DNA of 64,000 nt from Blepharisma japonicum (taxonomy: Eukaryota; Ciliophora; Heterotrichea; Heterotrichida; Blepharismidae), in contig CATKHK010000034.1 of the NCBI GenBank assembly GCA_949751835.1, positions 62,001 to 126,000 on the forward strand, in the 5' to 3' direction. Made by a program: the position numbers and the translations under genes. Position 1 is the first letter of the stretch. Each line of letters begins with the position of its first letter. The notes under the pieces were generated by a model. It saw nothing but the letters and a program-made list of their open reading frames with translations. It had not been told where the DNA came from and searched no databases. Positions 53,567 through 62,282 of the stretch are shown in pieces.

Positions 53567-54271
53567 ATGAGCGATCAAAAAGTTGAGAAAAAGAAAAGTC
53601 TTAATCCCTTTACCAGTGATGAATGCTGCCATATCTGCAAAGCTAATTTTAGCGTAAATAAACCAAGAAGAACCTGTAAGTTTTGTATGGAGCGTGTATG
53701 CAAAGAACATTCTGTAAAAAAGCAATGAGATGACCAAAAGAAACGCATGTGCGATACTTGCAGATATGGAAAAATCCGGCTGCAAGTTGTGAAAAGTGTT
53801 TCTAACGAAATAAATGATCTTCAAGCTACTCTAGCTGAAGCTGAGGCAGAAAGAGACAAATATGTAAAGGAAATTGAAGAAATGGACGTCATTGCTGACG
53901 TGAAAAGATCAAAAATAAACACAGGCGACATGGCTCATCTTGAAAATATTTGTGATTTAGAATCAAGAATTGGGGAGACAGTTCACCAAAATGAAAGAAC
54001 AGAATTCGCGATCACAAACTTAAAGACTTTTCTTGAAGAGAGTCAAGAAAAATGTGATGGATTAAATAAAAGAATTAGTGATGTTGATCGAGAAGTAAAA
54101 CAGTATGAGTATTTAAAGGACAGGGTAAATAAAGAAATCCAAAGCCTGCTAGGAAATGTTAAAAAAGTGAAAAATGTTATGAATAAAAGTATTACACCTG
54201 AGCAGCTTATACCAATTATATGCGAAGAATGCAATTCAAGGCTATTTCATGCTGGAGGGAAGAAAAAATAA
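53567..54271 (+). CDS. FYVE-related zinc finger with coiled coil (234 aa)
   Basis: ATG MSDQKVEKKKSLNPF. Residues ~20-65 have four Cys pairs in FYVE/FYVE-related spacing (CCHICKANF, CKFCMERVCKEH, CDTCR) but the basic motif is PRRTCKFC instead of R-x-HHC, so PI3P binding is doubtful. A coiled coil covers ~75-205, and the C-terminus has one more CxxC (CEECNSRLF). One TGA-Trp (KKQWDDQK). The build recalls Rab effectors of the rabphilin/Slp type or protrudin-like fingers. The stop lies 16 bp from the convergent C1q-like gene. Confidence 0.8.
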
Positions 54272-54287
54272 TTAAATTTATTAGTTA

Positions 54288-56528
54288 TTATAACTTTTTT
54301 AGACCTAAAAAGCCTTCGCCAGAAGCTTCACTTGAAAAAGCAAAGCTTATTCGAGCTCTTGCTGGGAGAGCTAGGAAATCAATAACAGATAGACCAGAAA
54401 CATTTCCAGCTGGATGTCGAGTCCATGTTTTTGTGCATTGGCTTCCTCCAGCAATTCCTATCGGCTCTCCATTAATTATTAATGTTACAGTAGGCTTTTT
54501 CCTTGCATAAAATGCATAATTGATTTCATAGAGTCCAGGAGCAAGTGTTTGAATGCAATCTTTTTCCCATATAAAATTATCTGGGCAGGTATTAACGCTT
54601 TGAATTTCCCAAACTACACTATTTCCTCTTGTTTCTCCATTTTTTCATATTCATCTTGCAATGCAATTTTCTGCACATAAGGCTTCATTAATTAAAGCTT
54701 GATCTGAGATGTGACTGTTAAAATCATCCAAAGGAGCTTTTAATTGAAGATCGGTATATATTTCTTCAATTGACTTATTTACTTCTTCAATAGTAGCTTT
54801 TGTATCAAGAAGTGCTAATAAATCCTTGATATTGCCTTTTAATAGGAGCTCTTTACTAATTTCTTCTACTAACTCTTTGAAGCTTTTAAGTGAGTTATCA
54901 AGGGCTTCTAAACTTGCTTTTCTTTTAAGTTCGCTTTGTAGTTGTTCCATTTCTGCTTTTACTTCTTCTAATTCTCCATGAGAAACTCGGCTTGCAATTG
55001 CTCTTTCTAAGGCTGAAATATCTGCTTTAGTTTCCATTTCTGCAGAAAAATCAGAAAAATTCAATTTTTTTTCTAATTGAACTAGAAACTCCTTTTCTAG
55101 ATTATTCAAAATGCTCCTCATCTCTGTTTTTATTTCAGCTATTCCTGAATTAAAAACTTCTAGATTATATTTGGATTCATTTTTGCATTTTGCTAATAAA
55201 TCTTTATTTGCTATTTCAATAGCATCTAAAGTTTCTTTTTTTAAATAAATTTGTTTTACCAATTCATTTATACTTGATTTTATTTTTTCTCTTTCTAACG
55301 TTTCTTGCTTCAAGATTTCATTCATAACTGTTTTATCTGTATCAAATATCCTTTTAATTTCTTTAAATGAATCCGATGAATCTTTTGTTATTTTTTCTTT
55401 AGTGTTTTCTAAACTTTTCTTCATAATTCCAACTTCGTCCTCAAGCCTTTTGCACTCAAATTCAAGATTTTTGTATTTTTCTGTAAAATCTGATTTTACT
55501 TGCTTTAAGGCTGCACTAATTTTTGAGTTTTGACTATAAATTTCTTCTATCTGTTCTTTTTCTGATTTTGCGTTTAAAATTTCTATAACTTGATTTATTG
55601 AGTTTTGGTCGGCTTTTAATAATAATTTTTCATCAAAATTTCTTATTTCATTTATAATTTTATTAATTTCTTGTTCATTTTTTTGTTTGATTTTATCAAT
55701 GTTTTTGTTTCAGTCCTGCAATAAAATTTCACTATTGCATTCATGACTTTTCAAACCTTTGATTCTGTCATATAATTCTTCTAAATCTTTTTTCGAGCAT
55801 TTTTGATCTATTTCCTTTTTAACCGATTCTAAGGCACCGTATTCAACTTTCGCTTCAATAGCCCCAAGCAAATTTTGCAAATCTCGAATATCAGCTTTAG
55901 AAGCTAAAATGCTTTCAATTTCTCCTCTATTAGCTTTTCTATGTAATGCATTTGCTACTGTCTGCTTATTAGCTTTATGTTGCAAAGCTTCATTTACATC
56001 TTCAAGATTTGCTTTGGTTTCTAGAATTTCATAGATTTTTCTGGCATCTCCTTCATTAAGAGTTTCTTGTATTTTCTTTGTGGCATCATTTAGATTTTCA
56101 TATAAAATCCTGTAATCTTTTTTATAATCTATCAAGTCTACTTTTGATTGTAAAGCATTATTCAATTCTTCATAAGAAATTTTTTTGGAAATTTGATATA
56201 AGGAGTTATTATAAGAAAATCTTTCGTCTATTAAATCTTGAATTTCTTCAATGTTTGGTTTATTGTTTATTGATGATGTAATTTCTGAAAGGCTTGAAAT
56301 TATATCAGAAATATTTGGTTTTGTTGCCAAAGCGGCATTCAGCTCAGATTTTGAGGATTTTGTCAAGAGGCTATGCTCAAATTCTTTAAGCATGCTGCCA
56401 TGGAATCGAATAATATCAGAAATTGCCTTTATTGCGAAAAAGACCCTGTCTGGTGAATATTCTCAAGTTTCTAACAAATTCTCAATCGCTGTAAGTGAAT
56501 AAGGGTCTTCTTTTTGAATTGAAGTCAT
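54288..56528 (-). CDS. Long coiled-coil protein with C-terminal C1q/TNF-like domain (746 aa)
   Basis: ATG MTSIQKEDPYSLTAIEN (56528); TGA-Trp at several points. Residues ~1-610 are a coiled coil built from a short degenerate repeat (K-A-[DN]-x-x-[DE]-[VL], e.g. TKANLEDVNEAL, HKANKQTVANAL, SKADIRDLQNLL). The final ~130 residues form a jelly-roll pattern: NSVVWEIQSVNT, TLAPGLYEINYAFYAR, TVTLIINGEPI, GLSVIDFLALPARARISF and GEGFLGLKKL, as in C1q/TNF-like domains. No signal peptide, so it is likely intracellular: the trimeric C1q-like head on a trimeric coiled-coil stalk. Function unknown. Confidence 0.85.
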
Positions 56529-56883
56529 TTATTAAGGATTAATTTGTTTAGAAGCATTATTAGCTAAGCTATAGACTGTTTACTAACTTTATAAAAGCAA
56601 TTTTTGATCAGAATTTTATACTCATCAAGATCCAGTTAGGGATAGTATATTCATCATTCATTTTTTATAAAGCCATAATAAATTTCGAGAGAATTTATTT
56701 AAATAAATAAAATGAAATCATTAAGACTAGAGTGCAATAAAAGTCAATTTTATTATAAAAAAGCTATTTATTGATATTAAAATACTAATAATTAATTTTA
56801 TTTAAGATAATATTAGATATCATTATTTTCCACAAAAATTTTTCACTGATCTTAAAATCGATATATATTTCACAAAATTTAAT
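56529..56883. other. Divergent intergenic spacer
   Basis: 355 bp AT-rich spacer; nothing recognised. Confidence 0.55.
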
Positions 56884-58272
56884 ATGAACGGACAGCTCCC
56901 GCACATAGAAAGCATCGATGACTCAGCTGTGCATGGACCTTACAGAGACATAATTAGGACTTTACTAAGAAACTGATTGGTTCAGGCAATTTCAATTGGA
57001 TGGGCATTAATACTTTTACTAATATCTGCAAGTAGTTCAATGCCACTAGAAATTCCACTTATCCCTCTCTTTGTTTACAATGTCTATGATCTGATTCAAA
57101 TTTATTTTAAAATCAATGAAGAAAATTCTCCAATCCCTAAGAAATTTTATATAAGAGAAATTATTGCAGCAATAGGAGCCTTTCTTTTCAAGGTGCTTTT
57201 AATTTTAAGCATTAACTTTTCAGACTGCAATATTGCAATAGCAGGAATTCCTCTATACATATCAAATATAATTTCTATTGGAATCAGGAACAGCGCTTCT
57301 ATAGAGTGCTTAAATTTGTCATATTCTTTGAAATTCTGCAGTAGATGGATGTTTTCTGTAGCATTTTTGTTTGCAAGCTTAAAGCTCAATGATCTTATCA
57401 AGTGAAATTGGCATTTTGTATTTTGACCAATTTATGCTGCAGATATGATAATGATTATAGCAATTATTGGAGGAACCTTTTTGAATATAAGTATTTTCTG
57501 CAAAAGTATTGTGGGCAAAGCTTCTTGTTTAGACTTAATTTGCCCTTTTTGGGGCTGGTTTACTATTTTAGGATCAGCAGGAAGTTTATTTTTGAATTTT
57601 TATATGCTGGCAGATGTTTTTGATGATGGTGAACTTAGCCAAATGTCTATTGCTATAGGATTTGGGGTTCTTTTTATTGTAATTTTTGTGATCTATACTT
57701 TTCTGTTTTTTGAGTATCTTATCAAATGGTTTGACATGTTTTTCAACTCAAGATATGCTGAAGTCCCTATTGGAAATGTGAATTACAATGATTTGCAGCA
57801 TCAATTAGGCTTCACACATAGGATTGCTATACTCTTTAAAGATCCTCCCAAATTTCTTAAAAGAATTTCTAACACATTTTATAGGCCTACAACTGATACT
57901 GAGTCAGCAAGCATTAAAAGAGCTACTACCAGTCAAGTAAATGATGCGGATAAATCAAATGAGATTGAAATCCAGGTTGGTTCTTTAATTGTAGATAATT
58001 CAGATGCAAATGAAAGCAAGAGTATTGAAGATAGACTTTGTATCATTTGCTGCATAAATACCCCTAATGCAGTTATTATGCAATGCGGGCATGCTGGGAT
58101 TTGCTTTTCATGTGGAAGCGAATTAGTAAAAAAGGAATGCAAATGTATGATATGCAGAGAACCAATTGAGCAAGTCCTTGAAATTAAAGAGCAAAGCGAA
58201 TCTGAAAATTTAGTTAGTGTTGTAAATGTAGTACCAAAGCCACCTGAAGAACACAAAGAAGAAGATAATTAA
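56884..58272 (+). CDS. Multi-pass membrane RING-finger protein, probable E3 ligase (462 aa)
   Basis: ATG MNGQLPHIESIDDSAVH. TGA-Trp codons bridge the frame (LLRNWLVQ, LIKWNWHF, VFWPIYA). Seven or eight hydrophobic helices lie between residues ~30 and 285. A soluble linker follows, then a C-terminal C3HC4 RING at ~384-425: CIICCINTPNAVIMQCGHAG, ICFSCGSEL, CKCMICREPI. The layout (polytopic membrane region then C-terminal RING-HC) is common among ciliate and plant membrane ligases of the MUL1/SP1 RING type. Likely ubiquitinates membrane proteins. Confidence 0.86.
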
Positions 58273-58344
58273 TGAGAAAATAATAAACAAAATCATGGTG
58301 TTTTAAATTTTATTTTAAATCATTAATTTAAAAATAAATAGAAA

Positions 58345-59328
58345 ATGTCTGAAAAATTAGCAAGAGCTGATAGAATATTCACACATCTAAATAAGAAGAT
58401 ATCAGGAGCAATTGGGGAACGCTTTAATAGATGGGCATTCAATAGCTTGCTAATTGCTATGGAAATCCCAAAAGAAATGCAAAAAATAAAAGTAGCAATT
58501 CCAATAATGGATAAGCCCAAATCAGATAATATTGATGATAAATGGAAGGAGTTTGGTAAAAATATTTCCAAGGAAAATCAAGTATCATCAATTACTGCTG
58601 GTCGGGAAAAAAATCCTGAGCCAAAAGATAAAGAACAAGATTTTTTAATAAAAAATAAAAACCCAGAAAAAGATACAATTAAAGGGTTAATATCCAAGCA
58701 AATAAAGTTTATTAATAAGAAGCTTAATCACAAGAAAGCACAAAAAAGTATGATTATTTCTGATCTAAAAAATCTAAATGATTTATATAATAAAGAATCA
58801 GCTATACTCCAGAACTTTTTTGAAATTGTGGAAAAATCCAAAGCGTCAATAAAGAAAATCGACGATTTATCAATAAGGAAGCTAATTTTATCAGAAAGGA
58901 CAGAAGAACTTGCTTCATATTTTTATGGATTTTATGTAAAGATAAATGAAACTATGTCAGAAATTTCAAAAATGAGAAATATTAATATTGAAAAAATAAA
59001 ACAATATGAAAATTTACTGAAAGAATGTAGACAGGTAGATGATAAAATTATAAGTTTATCTAATGAAATTAAAAGATTACAGGATAAAAGCGACCAAAAA
59101 GAAAAAGTGAACCCTGAAATGAATGAAGATGAGAATGCTATTGAAGAGATTGGAGAAAAAGTTTCAGAAACCATTGAATATGAAAGACTAGAGGTTCCGG
59201 GTAACCTTGATCGTGAGCTGGTAAATATCCGAGATAGAGAACCAACAGTTTTAGAATTTGGAATTGTTTGCCTAATATTTTGTTTCAGTCTTAGCTATAT
59301 TCTTGGCACACAATTTGATTTAAAATAA
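58345..59328 (+). CDS. Tail-anchored coiled-coil protein (327 aa)
   Basis: ATG MSEKLARADRIFTHLNKK. Lys/Glu-rich with a coiled coil at ~115-260 and one hydrophobic segment at the very end (FGIVCLIFCFSLSYILGTQF, about 304-323), followed by only a few residues: a classic C-terminal anchor for post-translational insertion. The N-terminal region (~1-55) looks folded and amphipathic. No family recognised; a tether or golgin-like function is possible. It starts 72 bp after the RING gene. Confidence 0.8.
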   Translation: MSEKLARADRIFTHLNKKISGAIGERFNRWAFNSLLIAMEIPKEMQKIKVAIPIMDKPKSDNIDDKWKEFGKNISKENQVSSITAGREKNPEPKDKEQDFLIKNKNPEKDTIKGLISKQIKFINKKLNHKKAQKSMIISDLKNLNDLYNKESAILQNFFEIVEKSKASIKKIDDLSIRKLILSERTEELASYFYGFYVKINETMSEISKMRNINIEKIKQYENLLKECRQVDDKIISLSNEIKRLQDKSDQKEKVNPEMNEDENAIEEIGEKVSETIEYERLEVPGNLDRELVNIRDREPTVLEFGIVCLIFCFSLSYILGTQFDLK

Positions 59329-59378
59329 ATTTAATTTTATTAATTTGAGATTTAATACCCAAGCCTAGGTACTTAAGT

Positions 59379-59921
59379 TTATTGATTTAATTGGACTTCA
59401 ATCCCTTTTACGAAGCAGTGCATTATTTGTTTATCATTCACCTTAGTTCCAAATGGAAGAAGCCAATAATATGTTTTATATCTAGTCGCGATAACTAATG
59501 ATTCTCTCTTTTTGGCTCTCTCTACAACAGCTTTATCTGTTGCAGAGTCCACAAGATCAGCTTGGCTTAGTATTGTTTTTTTTGGCCATCCCCATACTGC
59601 AGCTGTAGTAACTTCAATATTCCCATTCTCTAATAAGCACAATTTTGAAACAATACTACCCATTGCACCTACAATACCTAATGAAAGCATGCCTACTCCA
59701 AAGCATACTGAAGAATCAAAAACAAAAGCGAGTGCACTCATTGTTGAATAATGATGATATATTCCTGAAGCGAATTTGTAAAATATTCCTAATGTCAAGA
59801 AGTTGGCTCCTGCTCCTACGAAATTTATACTTTTGTTCTCTAAAACTTTATATTTGCCTCTGATAAAATGAATTTCGTTTGTGGGGATGTATCCAAAAGC
59901 CCTTGATATAGATTTCAACAT
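59379..59921 (-). CDS. Small membrane protein with two helices (180 aa)
   Basis: ATG MLKSISRAFGYIPTNEIHFI. Two hydrophobic segments (about 33-50 and 62-95, the second Gly-rich: CFGVGMLSLGIVGAMGSIVS) and a soluble C-terminal ~80 residues. The basic N-terminus and TMEM70/TMEM223-like shape hint at a mitochondrial inner-membrane protein, but I cannot assign it. Convergent with the tail-anchored gene, 50 bp apart. Confidence 0.75.
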   Translation of the reverse strand: MLKSISRAFGYIPTNEIHFIRGKYKVLENKSINFVGAGANFLTLGIFYKFASGIYHHYSTMSALAFVFDSSVCFGVGMLSLGIVGAMGSIVSKLCLLENGNIEVTTAAVWGWPKKTILSQADLVDSATDKAVVERAKKRESLVIATRYKTYYWLLPFGTKVNDKQIMHCFVKGIEVQLNQ

Positions 59922-60257
59922 TTATATGATTCATTCATTATTGGTATTTTATATATTTTTCGAGCATTCTTTTGAAACTAAAATATTTTGAATTATAAAA
60001 GGCAAGATGAGAATGTTAAAATATATTTTAAATTAACGGTGTATTAGCGAAAATAATCAAAAGATACTTATGCTATAAATGTCAAAGATATGCAATATTC
60101 ATTATGGTTGAAACTGGCTATACCTTGCATAAATATCGACAAAAGCCGCTTTTGATTCTTGGTATTTTGATAAAACGATAAAATATAAAATCATATCTAT
60201 TATGAATCGTTTGCAGCTCTTTTAAATAACTTTCATTTTAAACTATTATTACGCTAT
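59922..60257. other. Intergenic spacer
   Basis: 336 bp same-strand AT-rich spacer; nothing recognised. Confidence 0.5.
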
Positions 60258-60434
60258 TTAACTGAGCGTCTCAGTATTTCTCTCTCTTGTCTTCCTTATT
60301 AAATAAATAATTTTTTTAATTTTCAAATCGATCTCATTAAACTTCTCTTCGTAATTTTTCTCCATCAACTCCACAAACTTTTGTGAATATAGTGCAACTT
60401 CATCACTTTCAGTCTCTTTTTTAAATTTTCTCAT
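60258..60434 (-). CDS. Predicted 58-aa charged helical protein
   Basis: ATG MRKFKKETESDEVALYSQKF to TAA, 177 nt with no TGA. Very charged with a heptad-like spacing (FVELMEKNYEEKFNEIDLKI), so probably a short coiled coil. Composition is protein-like, and the frame ends before the spacer becomes purely AT-rich. Small size means it could be chance; no homologue recalled. Confidence 0.5.
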   Translation of the reverse strand: MRKFKKETESDEVALYSQKFVELMEKNYEEKFNEIDLKIKKIIYLIRKTRERNTETLS

Positions 60435-60488
60435 TTTTTAACTAAATTTTATCAAACTTTATTTCCAAAATAGAATTGATTTTTACCT

Positions 60489-60881
60489 TTATACCCAAGC
60501 TCCTGCATCAGGGTTATCAGATCCTTCGACAGCTTCATCAATATCATCAGTTCCTTCAATATCCTGCCAAGTCAGTCCTTCAGCGTCTTCAGTCGGCGTT
60601 ATTAAGGCCAAACTCACATAATCTTCTAATTCATTATTAGTCATATCCCCTTGCTGTTCATCATATGGTTGGCTTGATGAAAACACAGGAATTGCTTCGT
60701 CTACATCATCTTCCGTAATTATATTAAAAGAATTTGTTGTACTTTGTACTGATTCTAAGTCTGCTTCAGTATCTGAGACGTCCAAAAATGATGGAGTATT
60801 AAATAAACGTTTTTCTTGACTTTGTAGGGATATTGATAAAGATAGTAAAGCACATAAAAATGATAAGGTTGTTATACCCAT
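60489..60881 (-). CDS. Small secreted acidic protein (130 aa)
   Basis: ATG MGITTLSFLCALLSLSISLQ is a signal peptide. The mature part is very acidic (Asp/Glu-rich), with no Cys, and looks disordered. No domain recognised. It lies 54 bp upstream of the 58-aa gene on the same strand. It could be an extracellular or granule-lumen protein. Confidence 0.72.
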   Translation of the reverse strand: MGITTLSFLCALLSLSISLQSQEKRLFNTPSFLDVSDTEADLESVQSTTNSFNIITEDDVDEAIPVFSSSQPYDEQQGDMTNNELEDYVSLALITPTEDAEGLTWQDIEGTDDIDEAVEGSDNPDAGAWV

Positions 60882-61120
60882 ATTAAATAGTCGTTTTCAA
60901 TATTTTATTCGCAAATTTTAAAAGGGGATTATTAATAACTGTTAGATAATAGAAATAAAATTATTAGAAGAGTCTGCAAATGAAAAAATGTTTATTTATG
61001 ATTGATTTCAATAGATTTAATTAAAAGTTATAACAAGTGCTTTTATAGCAGCAATAGATAAATAATTTATTAACATTTAATATAATTTCCCTTATGCCCT
61101 CTAATAATTCATAACCAAAA

Positions 61121-61948
61121 ATGACTGAAGAGCCCCATTCTGCATCTAAAAAGCAAAGCCAAATTGCAAGATATGCCATTATTAACGGCATCCCAAAAGC
61201 AGTTGAAAAATTCTCGGTCTCTACAGAAAATGTTGAGCGCTGAATAAGCGCATTAGAATTCGGCAATCTCCCACTATTAGAAAAAACTCGTGAAATGATA
61301 CTTGAAACCTCAGTACGAAAAGGCTCAAAAGGTGCCAGCCGTGATTGAGGCTTAAGTGAAGGTATCATAAATTCTCTTCAAAATGACTATATGTCAAACA
61401 TTGACAAGGATTCTTTAAAAGTCGAAGATTCTAACGTACAAGTTATCCCAGAATCTTTCAAAGAATACAAAGAATCACGCTCCCAGACTAAAGATGAAGA
61501 TTTAAATGGCGAAGAATTTGTCCCAAGACCTAGAAAAATTAGAAAAACAGGTGAAGAAAAAAGATATGTCAACACATACTCAACCGCTCGAAAAATTCAT
61601 GCTGTAAGAGAATATATGAAGAACGGGAGTCTCAATGAAACAGCGAAAGGGCTTTCAATTCCCTCAATAAATATATTGAGATGAAGAGATAAAATAAAAA
61701 ATGAGCTATTTCAAGCTTCGCATGTAGAGCATCTGTATAAGTCAAACCTAAAAGGGCAGATCATTAAATTCTTTAGAGATATTGATGAATGCTTGAATGA
61801 CTGATATGTTTTGCATAAAGATACGATTCAAGATATCTCAGCAGCGCTAAGAGAAAAAGCGGCAAAATTGGCAAAATTGGACGAAAATGATCCGGTTATA
61901 TCGGAAGAATGGCTAGAGAGTTTCAAAAAACATTATAAAATTATATAA
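61121..61948 (+). CDS. Helix-turn-helix DNA-binding-like protein (275 aa)
   Basis: Assembled through TGA-Trp codons, which sit where HTH recognition helices carry Trp: SVSTENVERWISALEFG (about 33-49) and SIPSINILRWRDKI (about 180-193). Two homeodomain-like HTH units can be seen: KQSQIARYAIINGIPKAVEK (about 11-50) and STARKIHAVREYMKNGSLNE (about 155-195), the latter preceded by an RKIRK basic patch. Such tandem HTH pairs occur in the DNA-binding part of pogo/CENP-B and IS-type transposases, but no catalytic DDE domain follows. Possibly a domesticated transposon factor or a ciliate transcription factor. Confidence 0.75.
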
Positions 61949-62282
61949 TTTACATTTGATTAAGGCATAATTATGATAATTTATAGTCAATAATGAGAAT
62001 CAATTAAAGATTATAGGAAATGGAGAAAATTGATAAAAAATTCATATTTTATTCACATGTTTTATAGTGAAAATATTTTATTAAAACTTAAATTGCGAAA
62101 AATAGTTAGTTTTTTTTGCGACCTTGAAAATTTATGAAGCATAAAACGCTTATAAAACAGCTCAACATACATCAGAATTATCTTAAGTATCGCACCCTAA
62201 AAATTGTAAAATAATGACTAATTTCTTATAATTCTGATAATTTTCCCTCTAAAATGCATGAATCCAATTTTTATCAGCTCAT
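61949..62282. other. Intergenic spacer
   Basis: 334 bp same-strand spacer, AT-rich, no feature recognised. Confidence 0.5.
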
